From positions 138,966-202,965 of the forward strand of contig CAMRWN010000001.1 of the NCBI GenBank assembly GCA_947054455.1: a stretch of 64,000 nucleotides of DNA. Direction: 5' to 3'. Below, in pieces: positions 46,237 through 55,381 of the stretch. Every line of letters begins with the position of its first letter. Positions within the stretch are counted from its first letter, which is position 1. The notes under the pieces were generated by a model. The model did no database searches. It saw nothing but the letters and a program-made list of their open reading frames with translations, and was not told the DNA's origin. The translations under genes were made by a program, and so were the position numbers. Source of the stretch: an uncultured Alphaproteobacteria bacterium (lineage in GTDB: Bacteria; Pseudomonadota; Alphaproteobacteria; Rs-D84).

Positions 46237-46965
46237 TTAAAACCTTCCCATGCCGCCGTTGACATGCAGCGTCTGGCCGTTTATATAAGACGCCTCGTCA
46301 GAGGCCAAGAACACACATGCGTTTGCTATGTCATCCGGTTCGCCAAAACGGCCCGCCGGAATCTGCGCCAGATACGCCTGCTTTAAATCATCGGACAATA
46401 CGTCGGTCATCGGCGTCTTGATGAATCCCGGCGCAATGCAGTTTGCCGTTATACCGCGGGATGCAACCTCTGCGGCGATAGATTTTGTCATGGCAATCAT
46501 TCCGCCCTTGCTTGCCGCATAGTTCGCCTGGCCCGGGCCGCCGATTGCACCAATGATAGACGCCATGTTGATAATGCGTCCAAAACGGTTCTTCATCATC
46601 GGCATGATGCATGCGCGGCATATCTTGAACGTTGCGCGCAGATTTGTGTTTATCACTTCGTCGAACTGTTCGTCGGTCATACGCATCAGCAGCGTGTCGC
46701 GTGTTATGCCCGCATTGTTGATGACAATGTCGATTTTGCCTGCAGCCTCGATAGTGTTCATCACCAGTTCAACCGCCCCGCCGTCCGCAGACAAGTCGCA
46801 CGGCATCTTGATATATTCGTCGCCGAATTCGGCGTTCAGTTTTTGAATATTGCGTCCTGACACGACAACCGTCGCGCCGGCCTGTTTCATCTTTTTGGCA
46901 ATCGCGCCGCCGATTCCGCCCGTGGCGCCTGTGATTAATGCAACTTTTCCAGTCAGGTCAAACAT
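46237..46965 (-). CDS. fabG: FabG, 3-oxoacyl-ACP reductase
   Basis: NADPH-dependent reductase of fatty-acid elongation. The 242 residues have TGATGGIGGAIA (NADP-binding, 12-23), NNAG, the catalytic Tyr and Lys in YAASKGGM, and the C-terminal NGGMGRF. GGAGA precedes the ATG at 46965. It lies two bases after fabD, a common pair; acpP and fabF, often next, are missing and mnmG follows. Confidence 0.95.
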   Translation of the reverse strand: MFDLTGKVALITGATGGIGGAIAKKMKQAGATVVVSGRNIQKLNAEFGDEYIKMPCDLSADGGAVELVMNTIEAAGKIDIVINNAGITRDTLLMRMTDEQFDEVINTNLRATFKICRACIMPMMKNRFGRIINMASIIGAIGGPGQANYAASKGGMIAMTKSIAAEVASRGITANCIAPGFIKTPMTDVLSDDLKQAYLAQIPAGRFGEPDDIANACVFLASDEASYINGQTLHVNGGMGRF

Positions 46966-46967
46966 AA

Positions 46968-47843
46968 TTAAATCTCCAATTTTTTTGCTGTTAATTCCGG
47001 ACAAATACGCGGCGCCAGACCGGTCAGGACACTGCCCGGACCAACCTCTGTCATTTCCGTTATGCCCAATTTGCACATGTTCTGCACGCTTTCGCGCCAG
47101 CGCACGCCGTGCGTCATCTGATAAACCAGTGCGTCCTTGATTTCGGCGGCATCGGTCATCGGCAACGCCGTCTTGTTTGAAATAAATGTTGCCGACGGCG
47201 TTCTGATTTCAACATCCGAGAGCGCCGCGCGCATTTCGTCGGCAGCCGACGCCTGCATGCGGCAGTGAACCGGCACCGACAACGCCAATGCCATCGCACG
47301 CTTGGCACCCGCATCCTTGGCCGCGGCCATTGCGGATTCCACCGCATCACGCGGACCCGAAATCACAACCTGGCCGGGCGAATTATCGTTTGCAACATCG
47401 CATCCCGCATCCGCACATATTTCGCGAACCCGGTCGATATCCAACCCCAGAATGACCGCGGTCAGACCGGCGCCCAGTGGTGCCGCGCGCTGCATCGCGT
47501 CGCCGCGCAGACGCAGCAGCCTTGCCGTATCCGCCAAAGACAGCGCCCCAGCCGCGCACAGCGCCGTATATTCACCAAGCGAATGCCCCGCAACATATTC
47601 CGGCAATTGCGCGCCATAGGCACGCAGCATCGCAATCGACGTCGCCATAATCGCGGGCTGAACATTGCGGGTCAGGGTCAAATCCTCCATCGGGCCGTTG
47701 AATATGATGTCCGACAGTTTTTCATTCAGGCAATCGTCAACCTCGTCAAACACTGCGCGCGCGGCCGCATTATTTTCATATAAGTCCCGCGCCATTCCAA
47801 CCGTCTGGGAACCCTGGCCCGGGAATACAAATATTGATGACAT
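46968..47843 (-). CDS. fabD: FabD, malonyl-CoA:ACP transacylase
   Basis: Loads malonyl groups on acyl-carrier protein for fatty-acid synthesis. The 291-residue product starts FVFPGQGSQTVGMA, has the nucleophile Ser88 in AGHSLGEYTAL, an active-site His in VPVHCRM, and ends with GPGSVLTGLAPRI, as in the family. The ATG at 47843 has AAAGGAG and gives the normal N-terminus. First gene of a fabD-fabG-mnmG unit with a strong promoter. Confidence 0.96.
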   Translation of the reverse strand: MSSIFVFPGQGSQTVGMARDLYENNAAARAVFDEVDDCLNEKLSDIIFNGPMEDLTLTRNVQPAIMATSIAMLRAYGAQLPEYVAGHSLGEYTALCAAGALSLADTARLLRLRGDAMQRAAPLGAGLTAVILGLDIDRVREICADAGCDVANDNSPGQVVISGPRDAVESAMAAAKDAGAKRAMALALSVPVHCRMQASAADEMRAALSDVEIRTPSATFISNKTALPMTDAAEIKDALVYQMTHGVRWRESVQNMCKLGITEMTEVGPGSVLTGLAPRICPELTAKKLEI

Positions 47844-47865
47844 AAATACTCCTTTGATGTGGATT

Positions 47866-47894
47866 ATTATAGACGCGCAAAAGCATATTCGCAA
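47866..47894 (-). promoter_or_regulatory. Predicted fabD promoter
   Basis: TTGCGA (47889-47894), 17-base spacer and TATAAT (47866-47871) on the minus strand; start near 47859, leader about 16 bases with AAAGGAG. Confidence 0.75.
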
Positions 47895-47948
47895 ATATTT
47901 TAAAAACACTTGACGCAATATGGTTTGGTCTATTTAAAAAAGAAAAAT

Positions 47949-47976
47949 AAAAGACCGGGAATTCCCGGTCTTTTTT
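47949..47976. terminator. Terminator after queH
   Basis: AAGACCGGGAATTCCCGGTCTT, a perfect palindrome, flanked by A and T runs; works in both directions. It overlaps the queH stop codon. Confidence 0.85.
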
Positions 47977-48517
47977 AAACCTTTCGAATACTGAATTCAC
48001 ATCCGCAATAATTTTGCCGATAGAAATCTGACGCGCGGCCGATTTGTACACGCAGATTTTCATTCCATTTGACGGGCATATAACACACCCCGTCGGTGCA
48101 TGCGGCGACGGCGGCGGCATCCACCTGATTCTGGTCCTTGTGCCGGGACACACCCAATACCGACGCCACCGCGTCATACCCGTTTTCACGCGCGAACGCC
48201 GCCGCGCGGCGAAACCGGTATTCAAAACACACGCCGCATCTGGCGCCGCGTTCGGGCGCATCTTCCAGACCGCGCACCGTATCACGCCACGCATCGTGGT
48301 CGTATTCCAGTTCCGCATGTCTGACCCCCAGACCGTCGCAGTATCTGATTTGTTCCCGCATGCGTTTTTCATATTCGCCGGCCGGGAAAATATTGGGGTT
48401 AAAAAACAAAACGACAAAATCATCCACGCCCGGTATTTCGCCGTCCGCCAACTGTTTAATCGCACCGGCACTGCACGGCGCACAGCAGGACACCAAAACC
48501 AGACGCATTCCCGGCAT
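47975..48517 (-). CDS. queH: QueH, epoxyqueuosine reductase
   Basis: Last step of queuosine synthesis in tRNA, an alternative to QueG. The 180 residues show the cysteine pairs of the family: VSCCAPCSAG (Cys11, Cys12), RCGVCFEYRF and YCGCEFS, which hold the metal cluster, and FFNPNIFPAGEYEKR. The ATG overlaps the upstream stop as TAATG, so translation is coupled to the unknown gene before it. Other queuosine genes are not in the window. Confidence 0.92.
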   Translation of the reverse strand: MPGMRLVLVSCCAPCSAGAIKQLADGEIPGVDDFVVLFFNPNIFPAGEYEKRMREQIRYCDGLGVRHAELEYDHDAWRDTVRGLEDAPERGARCGVCFEYRFRRAAAFARENGYDAVASVLGVSRHKDQNQVDAAAVAACTDGVCYMPVKWNENLRVQIGRASDFYRQNYCGCEFSIRKV

Positions 48518-48984
48518 TATTTACTGCGCCCCCGCATTTGTTTCATGGGATAAATCTGCTGCAGTTTTTTGTTTAAAACAATGTCGCATTCCGGATTTAA
48601 AATATGGGCAAACGCTACAACATTTTCGCCCGCTTTCCTCTCAATAATCACCGGGGCCGACAACGGAATCTCATCTTCATCCGAGTCGTGCAGACAGTAA
48701 TCATATTCTTTAATAAACTCGCCGCATGTTTTCAACTTGTCCGCAATATAAAATGACCTCGCAGAGACTTTGCCGCGAACCAGACGCGCCGGGGACAGGC
48801 CGTAAGTGTTTACAATCTTAAACACCTCCAGTTTATACACATCCGTCAAATCCTGGGCCAAAATCGCCGACTTTAATTTCTTTAAATTCTTACATGGCTG
48901 CCTCAGCGGATTATGCACTTCAGTTGCGCTATCCGTTTTGTGCAAACTAAAATCAAACATGCATTCGTCATAAGAAGTTATCAT
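48517..48984 (-). CDS. Protein of unknown function
   Basis: A 155-residue cytoplasmic protein without signal peptide or membrane segment. It has a stretch of charged helix (KNLKKLKSAILAQDL) and the motif YDYCLHDSDEDEIPLSAPVIIERK. No family is recognised. The gene is noticeably more A/T-rich than metG and queH around it, suggesting a later arrival. It begins one base after the metG stop with AAGGTG upstream, and ends overlapping queH, so it is locked into the operon. Confidence 0.75.
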   Translation of the reverse strand: MITSYDECMFDFSLHKTDSATEVHNPLRQPCKNLKKLKSAILAQDLTDVYKLEVFKIVNTYGLSPARLVRGKVSARSFYIADKLKTCGEFIKEYDYCLHDSDEDEIPLSAPVIIERKAGENVVAFAHILNPECDIVLNKKLQQIYPMKQMRGRSK

Positions 48985-48985
48985 A

Positions 48986-50986
48986 TTATTTCACCTTGTA
49001 TTCTGTACCCGGCACGGCATCACCGGCCAGTTCGATTATTTCATCCGCCCCGCCCTGCTGCCCCAGTTCCGCGGCCGCGCACATCATGCCATATGATTCG
49101 GTTCCCGCAACCGTGCGTTGCGCAATCGGTTTCTTTTGCCCCGGCAGTTTGCATCCAACCGGCGCCAGAACCGAAACCAGACCCGCGCGCGCGTTCGGCG
49201 CCGCGCAGACAATCTGCAAATCGTGATTCGTGCCGTCGTCGACCGTTAAAATACGCAGGCCTTCGCGCGTCGGATGCGCGGCCGCCGCGACAATTTTTGC
49301 GACCACCGGACGCGGCGCGTCGTCATTTTTCGGCGAAAATCTTTCCACCAGTTCCGCAACGCGCGCATCATCAATGCGTTCAAACAGATTTTCCGGCACG
49401 ACGAACACATCGCCGTCCGAAATGCGGCGTTCAAACGCGACGGGCCACGACAGATCGCGCACCGCGGTAAAGACGTTGCGAATTTTTTCAGCCGCATCCG
49501 GTATAAACGGCACGGACACGCGGGCATACAAATCAATCAGCTGGAAACAATTGTTCAGCACCGCGCCCGCCGCGTCCAATTCACCATTTTTAACCAACGC
49601 CCACGGCGCCATTTGCGTCATGTATTCGTTGCCAATCGCATACAGACCGCGCAGCGCGACAATGGCCGCACGAAATTCGCACGCATCCAGCGCCGCCGTC
49701 AATTCCGCAATTTTTTCGTTCACCGACGCGGCCAGTTTTTCATCCCATTCGCCGGCCGCGGGAACCGCAAGGCCGAAATTTTTCTCAGTCAGTTTGGCGA
49801 CCCGCGACACAAAATTCCCCAGCATGCCGTTCAAATCCTTGTTCACGATATCGGCAAAGCGTTCAATCTTGAAATCGGTGTCGTCCGTTTCCGGTGCGGA
49901 CGCCATCAGCGCATAGCGCCATGCGTCGCTGGGCGCGATATCAATCGCCGCATCCAGAAAGATTCCGCGTTTTTGCGATTTGGAAAATTTTCCGCCTTCG
50001 AAATTTAAAAAATTCATGGATTTCAGCTGGTCTACGGTTTTCCATCCGTCGTCCACCGCCAGCTGCTGTTCCGGGAAAAACACGGCGTGGAATTTCACGT
50101 TGTCCTTGCCCATGAACTGCGCATAGTGCGTGTCCGGATTTTTCCACCACGACGCCCAGTCGGGGGTCGCCGCCTGGGAAATCGAAACGTATCCCCACGG
50201 CGCGTCAAACCAGACATAGAAAACTTTGTTTTCATAACCCGGTTTGTTTACCGGTATACCCCACGGCAAATCACGCGTAATGGATGTGTCAAACAATTCG
50301 TCGTTTGCCCAGCCCATGGCGATTGCGCCGGCTGTTTTCGACCATTTGGGTGCCGCCGTCCGCAACCATTTCCGCCATGTATCCTGTACGCGCGACGCCA
50401 AAAAGAACAGATTTTTCGTCGGGCGCATTTCAATTTTGTCGGAACCGGAAATCGTGCTGCGCGGGTTTAGCAGTTCGGTCGCCTCGTACGTGGCGCTGCA
50501 TTTATCACACTGGTCGCCGCGCGCGCCGTCAAAACCGCATTTCGGGCATGTGCCGACCAGCTGGCGGTCGGCCAGAAACATGTTGTCATCAACGGAAAAC
50601 GGCTGGACGGTTTCACGCTCTTCAATTAATCCGCGCGCATCAAGCCGCGAAAACAAATCGTGAATAAGTTTTTCCTGCAAATCCGTGTGGGTGCGTCCGT
50701 ACAAATCAAATGACAAATTAAAATCACGCACCGCGCGCAAATGCTTTTCATAATATTTATTATTATATTCGATGACGGGTACCCCTTCTTTGGCGGCGCC
50801 GACCACCGCGGGCGTACCGTGTTCGTCCGCCCCGCAGACATACAAAACATCACGGCCGCGCGCGCGACAATAACGCGCATACACATCCGACGGCAGCCAG
50901 CATCCGACCAAATGTCCCAGATGCAGTTCGCCGTTGACATACGGCAGTGCGGACGTAATCAAATATTTTTGTTTTGTATCGCTCAT
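48986..50986 (-). CDS. metG: Methionyl-tRNA synthetase
   Basis: Charges tRNA-Met. The 666-residue class I enzyme has ALPYVNGELHLGHLVG (HIGH), zinc-binding CPKC and CDKC, the KFSKS version of KMSKS in GGKFSKSQKRG, and a C-terminal tRNA-binding domain (VVAKIVAAAAHPTREGLRIL..., PVGCKLPGQKKPIAQRTVAGTES is its core region), as in MetRS with a dimerising EMAP-II-like end. GAGG precedes the ATG. It lies just beyond the tRNA-Val terminator with no separate promoter visible. Confidence 0.96.
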   Translation of the reverse strand: MSDTKQKYLITSALPYVNGELHLGHLVGCWLPSDVYARYCRARGRDVLYVCGADEHGTPAVVGAAKEGVPVIEYNNKYYEKHLRAVRDFNLSFDLYGRTHTDLQEKLIHDLFSRLDARGLIEERETVQPFSVDDNMFLADRQLVGTCPKCGFDGARGDQCDKCSATYEATELLNPRSTISGSDKIEMRPTKNLFFLASRVQDTWRKWLRTAAPKWSKTAGAIAMGWANDELFDTSITRDLPWGIPVNKPGYENKVFYVWFDAPWGYVSISQAATPDWASWWKNPDTHYAQFMGKDNVKFHAVFFPEQQLAVDDGWKTVDQLKSMNFLNFEGGKFSKSQKRGIFLDAAIDIAPSDAWRYALMASAPETDDTDFKIERFADIVNKDLNGMLGNFVSRVAKLTEKNFGLAVPAAGEWDEKLAASVNEKIAELTAALDACEFRAAIVALRGLYAIGNEYMTQMAPWALVKNGELDAAGAVLNNCFQLIDLYARVSVPFIPDAAEKIRNVFTAVRDLSWPVAFERRISDGDVFVVPENLFERIDDARVAELVERFSPKNDDAPRPVVAKIVAAAAHPTREGLRILTVDDGTNHDLQIVCAAPNARAGLVSVLAPVGCKLPGQKKPIAQRTVAGTESYGMMCAAAELGQQGGADEIIELAGDAVPGTEYKVK

Positions 50987-51008
50987 CGAATACCTCGTAT
51001 ATAAAAAC

Positions 51009-51030
51009 AGACGCCAACCGGGCGCCGCGT
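51009..51030 (-). terminator. Terminator of tRNA-Val(GAC), upstream of metG
   Basis: GGCGCC and GGCGTC pair around a five-base loop on the minus strand and are followed by TGTTTTT. metG starts about 20 bases further on. Confidence 0.6.
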
Positions 51031-51041
51031 ATTAACAAAAG

Positions 51042-51118
51042 TGGTGGGTGGTATTGGACTCGAACCAACGACCTTTACGATGTCAACGTAACGCTCTAAC
51101 CAACTGAGCTAACCACCC
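51042..51118 (-). tRNA. tRNA-Val(GAC)
   Basis: A 77-base cloverleaf: acceptor GGGTGGT/ACCACCC, anticodon stem TTACG/CGTAA and loop TTGACAT with anticodon GAC; CCA encoded. It is the second valine tRNA in the window. Confidence 0.96.
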
Positions 51119-51129
51119 ATGCACCGCGC

Positions 51130-51157
51130 ATTATAACAAAGAAAAATAGGATTGCAA
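51130..51157 (-). promoter_or_regulatory. Predicted tRNA-Val(GAC)-metG promoter
   Basis: TTGCAA (51152-51157), 16-base spacer and TATAAT (51130-51135) on the minus strand; start near 51123. Confidence 0.75.
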
Positions 51158-51194
51158 TATTAATTTATAAATAGGCGCCGTTTATTCAAAATAT

Positions 51195-51224
51195 AAAAAA
51201 ATCCCCCGCACGGGGGGGGGAATT
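51195..51224 (-). terminator. Terminator of nusA-infB
   Basis: A run of eight C (minus strand), GTG(C) loop and GGGGG, followed by ATTTTTTT, just past the infB stop. The unequal G/C tract (eight versus five) leaves several registers of pairing. Confidence 0.8.
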
Positions 51225-51225
51225 T

Positions 51226-53604
51226 TTACAACTGGGCGCGTATTTCTTCGACCTCATAGCATTCAACGCGGTCGCCTTCCTTCAGGTCGTTGTACTTGTC
51301 AAACGACATTCCGAATTCAACGCCGCCCGATACTTCACGGACTTCGTTCTTTTCACGACGCAGCTGGCCGATTTTGCCGTCATAAATAACGACATTGTCG
51401 CGCAGCAGTCGCACAAACGCATCCTTTTTCACCACGCCTTCGGTCATGCGGCATCCCGCGACGCGCACGCCCTTGCCGACGGTGAACAACGCGATTACAT
51501 CCGCGTATCCGATAAATGTTTCGCGGCGTTCCGGCGCCAGTTTTCCCGACAAGATTTCCTTGATTTCATCGGTGATGCGGTAAACGACGCTGTGATAGCG
51601 GATGTCAACACCCGCGCCGCGCGCCATGTCGCGCACCGCCGCGTCCGCACGTACGTTAAAGGCGATAATGACCGCGTTCGATGCAGATGCCAGACGGATG
51701 TCCCCTTCGGTTATCTGACCGACACCGGCGGACAAAACCTCGACCCCGACTTTGTCCGTCTTGATATCCTTTAGCATGTCGTTAATCGCCTCGACGCTGC
51801 CCTGCACGTCGGCGCGCAGAATAATCGGCAGTATCAATTTCTTGTTGTCGTCGCGTTTTGCAAACAATTCTTCCAGCGAAGAACGCTTGATTGCATTCGC
51901 CTTGTCCTTGGCCTTTTGCGCACGGTACTGTGCGACTTCGCGGGTTTGCGCTTCGGTCTCCATCACGCGCAGTTCGTCCCCGGCCAGCGGCACGGAATTC
52001 AGCCCCAGCACGACGGCCGGCTGACCCGGGCGCACAGATTTAACGCGTTCGCCGACCGAATTAATCAGACCACGCACACGTCCGAACGTTTCGCCGACGA
52101 CAAACACATCGCCAATCTTCAACGTTCCCTGGCGCACCAGAATCGTTGCGACCGCACCCAGACCGCGTTCCATCTTCGCCTCTACCACGTGGGCGACGGC
52201 CGGCATTTCCGGATCCGCCTTTAAATCCATCATTTCCGCCTGCAGCAAAATCGCGTCTTCCAATTTGTCCAGATTAATTTTCTTGGTTGCGGAAATTTCC
52301 ACGCACTGGACGTCGCCGCCCATTTCTTCTACCTGAACTTCCTGCTGCAGCAGGTCTGTTTTCACGCGTGTCGGATTGGCTTCGGGCAAATCGATTTTAT
52401 TGATTGCGACGATAAAGGGTACATTGGCCGCGCGAATGTGGTTTATAGCCTCAATAGTCTGGGGCATTATCGAATCGTTGGCCGCCACGACCAGAACAAC
52501 TATGTCTGCCATCTGGGCGCCGCGCGCACGCATTGCCGTGAACGTTTCGTGTCCGGGCGTATCCAGGAACGTAATCATTTGTCCGGATTTTGTCTTCACC
52601 TCATAAGATGAGACGTGCTGGGTTATACCGCCGGCCTCGCCCGCGGCGACGCGCGCATTGCGGAACGCGTCCAGCAGCGATGTCTTGCCGTGGTCGACGT
52701 GTCCGACGACGGTGACCACCGGTGCGCGCGGCTGCAGTTTTTCCGGATTCGGGGCACGCTCTAACTGGTCGGCGTACGGTTTTGCGTCAACACGTTTTAC
52801 CGTTGCGCCGAATTCAGTTGCAATCAGTTCTGCCGTATCGGCGTCAATGGACTGGTTCTGGGACGCCATCATGCCCATTTCCATTAATTTCTTGATAACG
52901 TTTCCGACCTTTTCCGCCATGGCCGCGGCCAGGTCCTTGACCGTAATGGTGTCGCCCAAGACGACTTCGTGTGCAACCTTTTGCGGCGCGTTGAACATTG
53001 CACGCGCCTTTTCGCGAAAGCGTTTCAGCGACGCTTCGGAACGGCGGCGGTTCGCGCCGCGTATTCCTATTTCATCATCGTCTTCGCCGTCGCCCATAAC
53101 AATGTCGTGCAGCGATATCTTGCCGCTTTTCTTAAAGTCTTTCTTACCGCCGCCCATTTTTGTCGGACGGGCGTCTTCTTCTTCACGGCGTGCACCGCGT
53201 GCAGGCGCGGGCGCCGACTGGGGTGCGACATGCTTTTTCTGAACCGCATCTTCGCGTTTTTCATCGGCATCGGATTCTGCGACATTGCGCGCGGCCAACT
53301 GTTCCTTGACCTGTTCGTATTCGCGTGTTTCGCGCGCAATTTCGGCATCACGCGCGGCGCGGGCGGCCTCTTCTGCGGCGGCGCGGGCCTTGCGTTCCTC
53401 TTCACGGGCGCGGGCTGCTTCCAACACGGCGCGCAGTTTTTCATCCGCGGCGTTTCGGGGCGCGGCCGGTGCCGTCGGTTCCTCGCGCAGTTCCTTGCTG
53501 CCGGGCGCCACGACGCGGCGGCGGCGTTCAACAAAAACGGCGTCGCCCTTTTTGCTTTGCACCGCATCAATTGTTACAGATTTTCCAAGTGTCAGTGTTG
53601 CCAT
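51226..53604 (-). CDS. infB: Translation initiation factor IF-2
   Basis: GTPase that brings fMet-tRNA to the ribosome. The 792-residue protein has a basic N-terminal IF2 domain ([18 protein letters not shown]), a charged Ala/Glu/Arg-rich linker (50-145), then the G domain with [11 protein letters not shown] (301-309), DTPGHETF and NKIDLPEA, and the C-terminal barrels. It follows nusA by 63 bases. rbfA, the usual next gene, is not here; truB and rpsO lie separately at 60-62 kb. No alternative shorter start is obvious, though IF-2 genes often have one. Confidence 0.97.
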   Translation of the reverse strand: MATLTLGKSVTIDAVQSKKGDAVFVERRRRVVAPGSKELREEPTAPAAPRNAADEKLRAVLEAARAREEERKARAAAEEAARAARDAEIARETREYEQVKEQLAARNVAESDADEKREDAVQKKHVAPQSAPAPARGARREEEDARPTKMGGGKKDFKKSGKISLHDIVMGDGEDDDEIGIRGANRRRSEASLKRFREKARAMFNAPQKVAHEVVLGDTITVKDLAAAMAEKVGNVIKKLMEMGMMASQNQSIDADTAELIATEFGATVKRVDAKPYADQLERAPNPEKLQPRAPVVTVVGHVDHGKTSLLDAFRNARVAAGEAGGITQHVSSYEVKTKSGQMITFLDTPGHETFTAMRARGAQMADIVVLVVAANDSIMPQTIEAINHIRAANVPFIVAINKIDLPEANPTRVKTDLLQQEVQVEEMGGDVQCVEISATKKINLDKLEDAILLQAEMMDLKADPEMPAVAHVVEAKMERGLGAVATILVRQGTLKIGDVFVVGETFGRVRGLINSVGERVKSVRPGQPAVVLGLNSVPLAGDELRVMETEAQTREVAQYRAQKAKDKANAIKRSSLEELFAKRDDNKKLILPIILRADVQGSVEAINDMLKDIKTDKVGVEVLSAGVGQITEGDIRLASASNAVIIAFNVRADAAVRDMARGAGVDIRYHSVVYRITDEIKEILSGKLAPERRETFIGYADVIALFTVGKGVRVAGCRMTEGVVKKDAFVRLLRDNVVIYDGKIGQLRREKNEVREVSGGVEFGMSFDKYNDLKEGDRVECYEVEEIRAQL

Positions 53605-53667
53605 GTATAATCACTCCCACACGGGGTGGACGCGACCGCGAACAGCGGCCGGCCCCCACGCGTTTTG

Positions 53668-55206
53668 TTATTCTTCGTCCTGCTTGATGTCATAGGCCAG
53701 TTCGCGCGCCTTCATGACGACGCGGCCCGCCAGACGGTTGCTCATGGTGTCCTCGCCCAGGATTTCAACCAGTTCATCGGCCGCCAAATCCGCCAAATCC
53801 GCCAGTGATTTGATACCGGCCGCCCCCAGCTTCATTATGACCGGGCGCTTGATGAAATCAAAGCCCAGCAAATCGTCGGACATTCCTATTTTGTGGCCTT
53901 CGTCCAGATAATCCTGTTCGATTTTGGCCAGATAATCCTTGGCGCGCTTTTGCAGTTCTGCGGCCAGTTCGCTGTTGAATCCCTCGATTGATTCCAATTC
54001 GCCGGCGTCGACAAAGGCAATTTCCTCTATCGTGCGGAAACCTTCGGTAATCAACAGGTGCGCAATCATTTCGTCGACGTCCAGACCACGGATGAACAAT
54101 TCGGTCTTTTCCTTGAATTCCTTGGCGCGACGTTCCTGTTCTTCGGTTTCGTTCATGACATCGATGTTCCATCCCGTCAGCTGCGACGCCAGACGTACGT
54201 TCTGTCCGCGACGTCCGATTGCCAGCGACTGTTGGTCTTCGTTGACGACGACGGCCGCGCTGCGCGTGTCCTCGTCCACGATGATTTTTGCGACCTTGGC
54301 CGGCTGCATCGCATTGACGATAAACACCGCCGGGTCTTCGGAATACAGAATGACGTCTATTTTTTCACCGTGGCATTCATTGATAACCGGCTGGATTCGC
54401 GTTCCCTTGATTCCGACGGTCATGCCGACTGCATCAATTGACGGATCCTGGGTTTCGACGGCGATTTTCGCGTGCGAACCCGGCGCGCGCGCAACCGATT
54501 TGATTTTAATTACACCCTCGTATATTTCGGGTACTTCCTGCACGAACAGTTTTTCCATGAACATGGGATGCGTGCGGGTCAGGAAAATCTGCGGGCAGGA
54601 ATTGCTGCGCGCAACATCCATAATCAGCGCGCGTACGCGGTCGCCCACCGTCAGGCGTTCGCCCGGAATCAGTTCGGTTCCCTTGATATATCCCTCGGCC
54701 TTGCCGTTGATATCCACAAAGACATTTCCAAATTCGATACGCTTTACAACGCCCGATACAATGTCGCCAATGTTGTCCTTGAATTCTTCGAACTGGCGGC
54801 CCTTTTCGGCGTCGCGGACGCGGGTCGTCATAATCTGCTTTGCCGTCTGGAACGCCATGCGGCCGAATTCCGGTTCCGGCAGCGGGTCTTCAACAACATC
54901 GCCGACAACCGGATTTTTGCTGTATTTGCGCGCCTGAGAGACGGTCAGCATAGTATTGGCGTCATATTCATCGCCGGCCTCCTCTGGCGACGCGATAACC
55001 GTAAACAGACGCTTTACATAAATCGCCCCGTTCTTGCGGTCGATATCCGCAACGATATTGAATTCTTCGCCGTACTTGTGCTTTGCGATTTTGGCAATCG
55101 CCGCCTCTAAAGATTCGATGACGATTTCACGGTCAATCTGCTTTTCCTGGGCCAAAGAATCAATGGCCAGCAGCAGGTCTTGACGGGGCATGGAAACAAA
55201 AGACAT
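53668..55206 (-). CDS. nusA: Transcription elongation factor NusA
   Basis: Binds RNA polymerase and promotes pausing, termination and antitermination. The 512-residue protein has the N-terminal domain (SLEAAIAKIAKHKYG), S1 domain (GDIVSGVVKRIEFGNVFVDING), two KH domains including GIKGTRIQPVINECHGEKID and SLAIGRRGQNVRLASQLTG, and acidic C-terminal helix-hairpin repeats. AAGGAG supports the ATG at 55206. rimP, normally directly upstream, is absent. A strong hairpin lies in its leader. Confidence 0.97.
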   Translation of the reverse strand: MSFVSMPRQDLLLAIDSLAQEKQIDREIVIESLEAAIAKIAKHKYGEEFNIVADIDRKNGAIYVKRLFTVIASPEEAGDEYDANTMLTVSQARKYSKNPVVGDVVEDPLPEPEFGRMAFQTAKQIMTTRVRDAEKGRQFEEFKDNIGDIVSGVVKRIEFGNVFVDINGKAEGYIKGTELIPGERLTVGDRVRALIMDVARSNSCPQIFLTRTHPMFMEKLFVQEVPEIYEGVIKIKSVARAPGSHAKIAVETQDPSIDAVGMTVGIKGTRIQPVINECHGEKIDVILYSEDPAVFIVNAMQPAKVAKIIVDEDTRSAAVVVNEDQQSLAIGRRGQNVRLASQLTGWNIDVMNETEEQERRAKEFKEKTELFIRGLDVDEMIAHLLITEGFRTIEEIAFVDAGELESIEGFNSELAAELQKRAKDYLAKIEQDYLDEGHKIGMSDDLLGFDFIKRPVIMKLGAAGIKSLADLADLAADELVEILGEDTMSNRLAGRVVMKARELAYDIKQDEE

Positions 55207-55242
55207 CCGTTTTCTCCTTGGGTTATTTCATGTCTTTACGAT

Positions 55243-55270
55243 AAGAGCGGGGTTTCGCAACCCCGCCCTT
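55243..55270 (-). promoter_or_regulatory. Stable hairpin in the nusA leader
   Basis: AAGGGCGGGGTT and AACCCCGCTCTT pair around GCGA (a tetraloop) with one G-U pair. No T run follows on either strand, so it is not an ordinary terminator. A weak promoter (TTGATT 55318-55323, 16 bases, TAATAA 55296-55301) upstream would put it in the nusA mRNA. Autoregulation is a possibility only. Confidence 0.45.
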
Positions 55271-55344
55271 AAAAATTATTTTAAGAACATAACAATTATT
55301 AACACCGAATCGCCAAAAATCAAGGATATTTTGAACATTATCAT

Positions 55345-55373
55345 TTGACGCTTGGACTTTTGGGATTTATACT
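55345..55373 (+). promoter_or_regulatory. Predicted leaderless promoter of lptF
   Basis: TTGACG (55345-55350), 17-base spacer and TATACT (55368-55373). The ATG at 55382 is nine bases past the -10 box, so the leader is about two bases; no Shine-Dalgarno site. Confidence 0.75.
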
Positions 55374-55381
55374 GCGTACAT

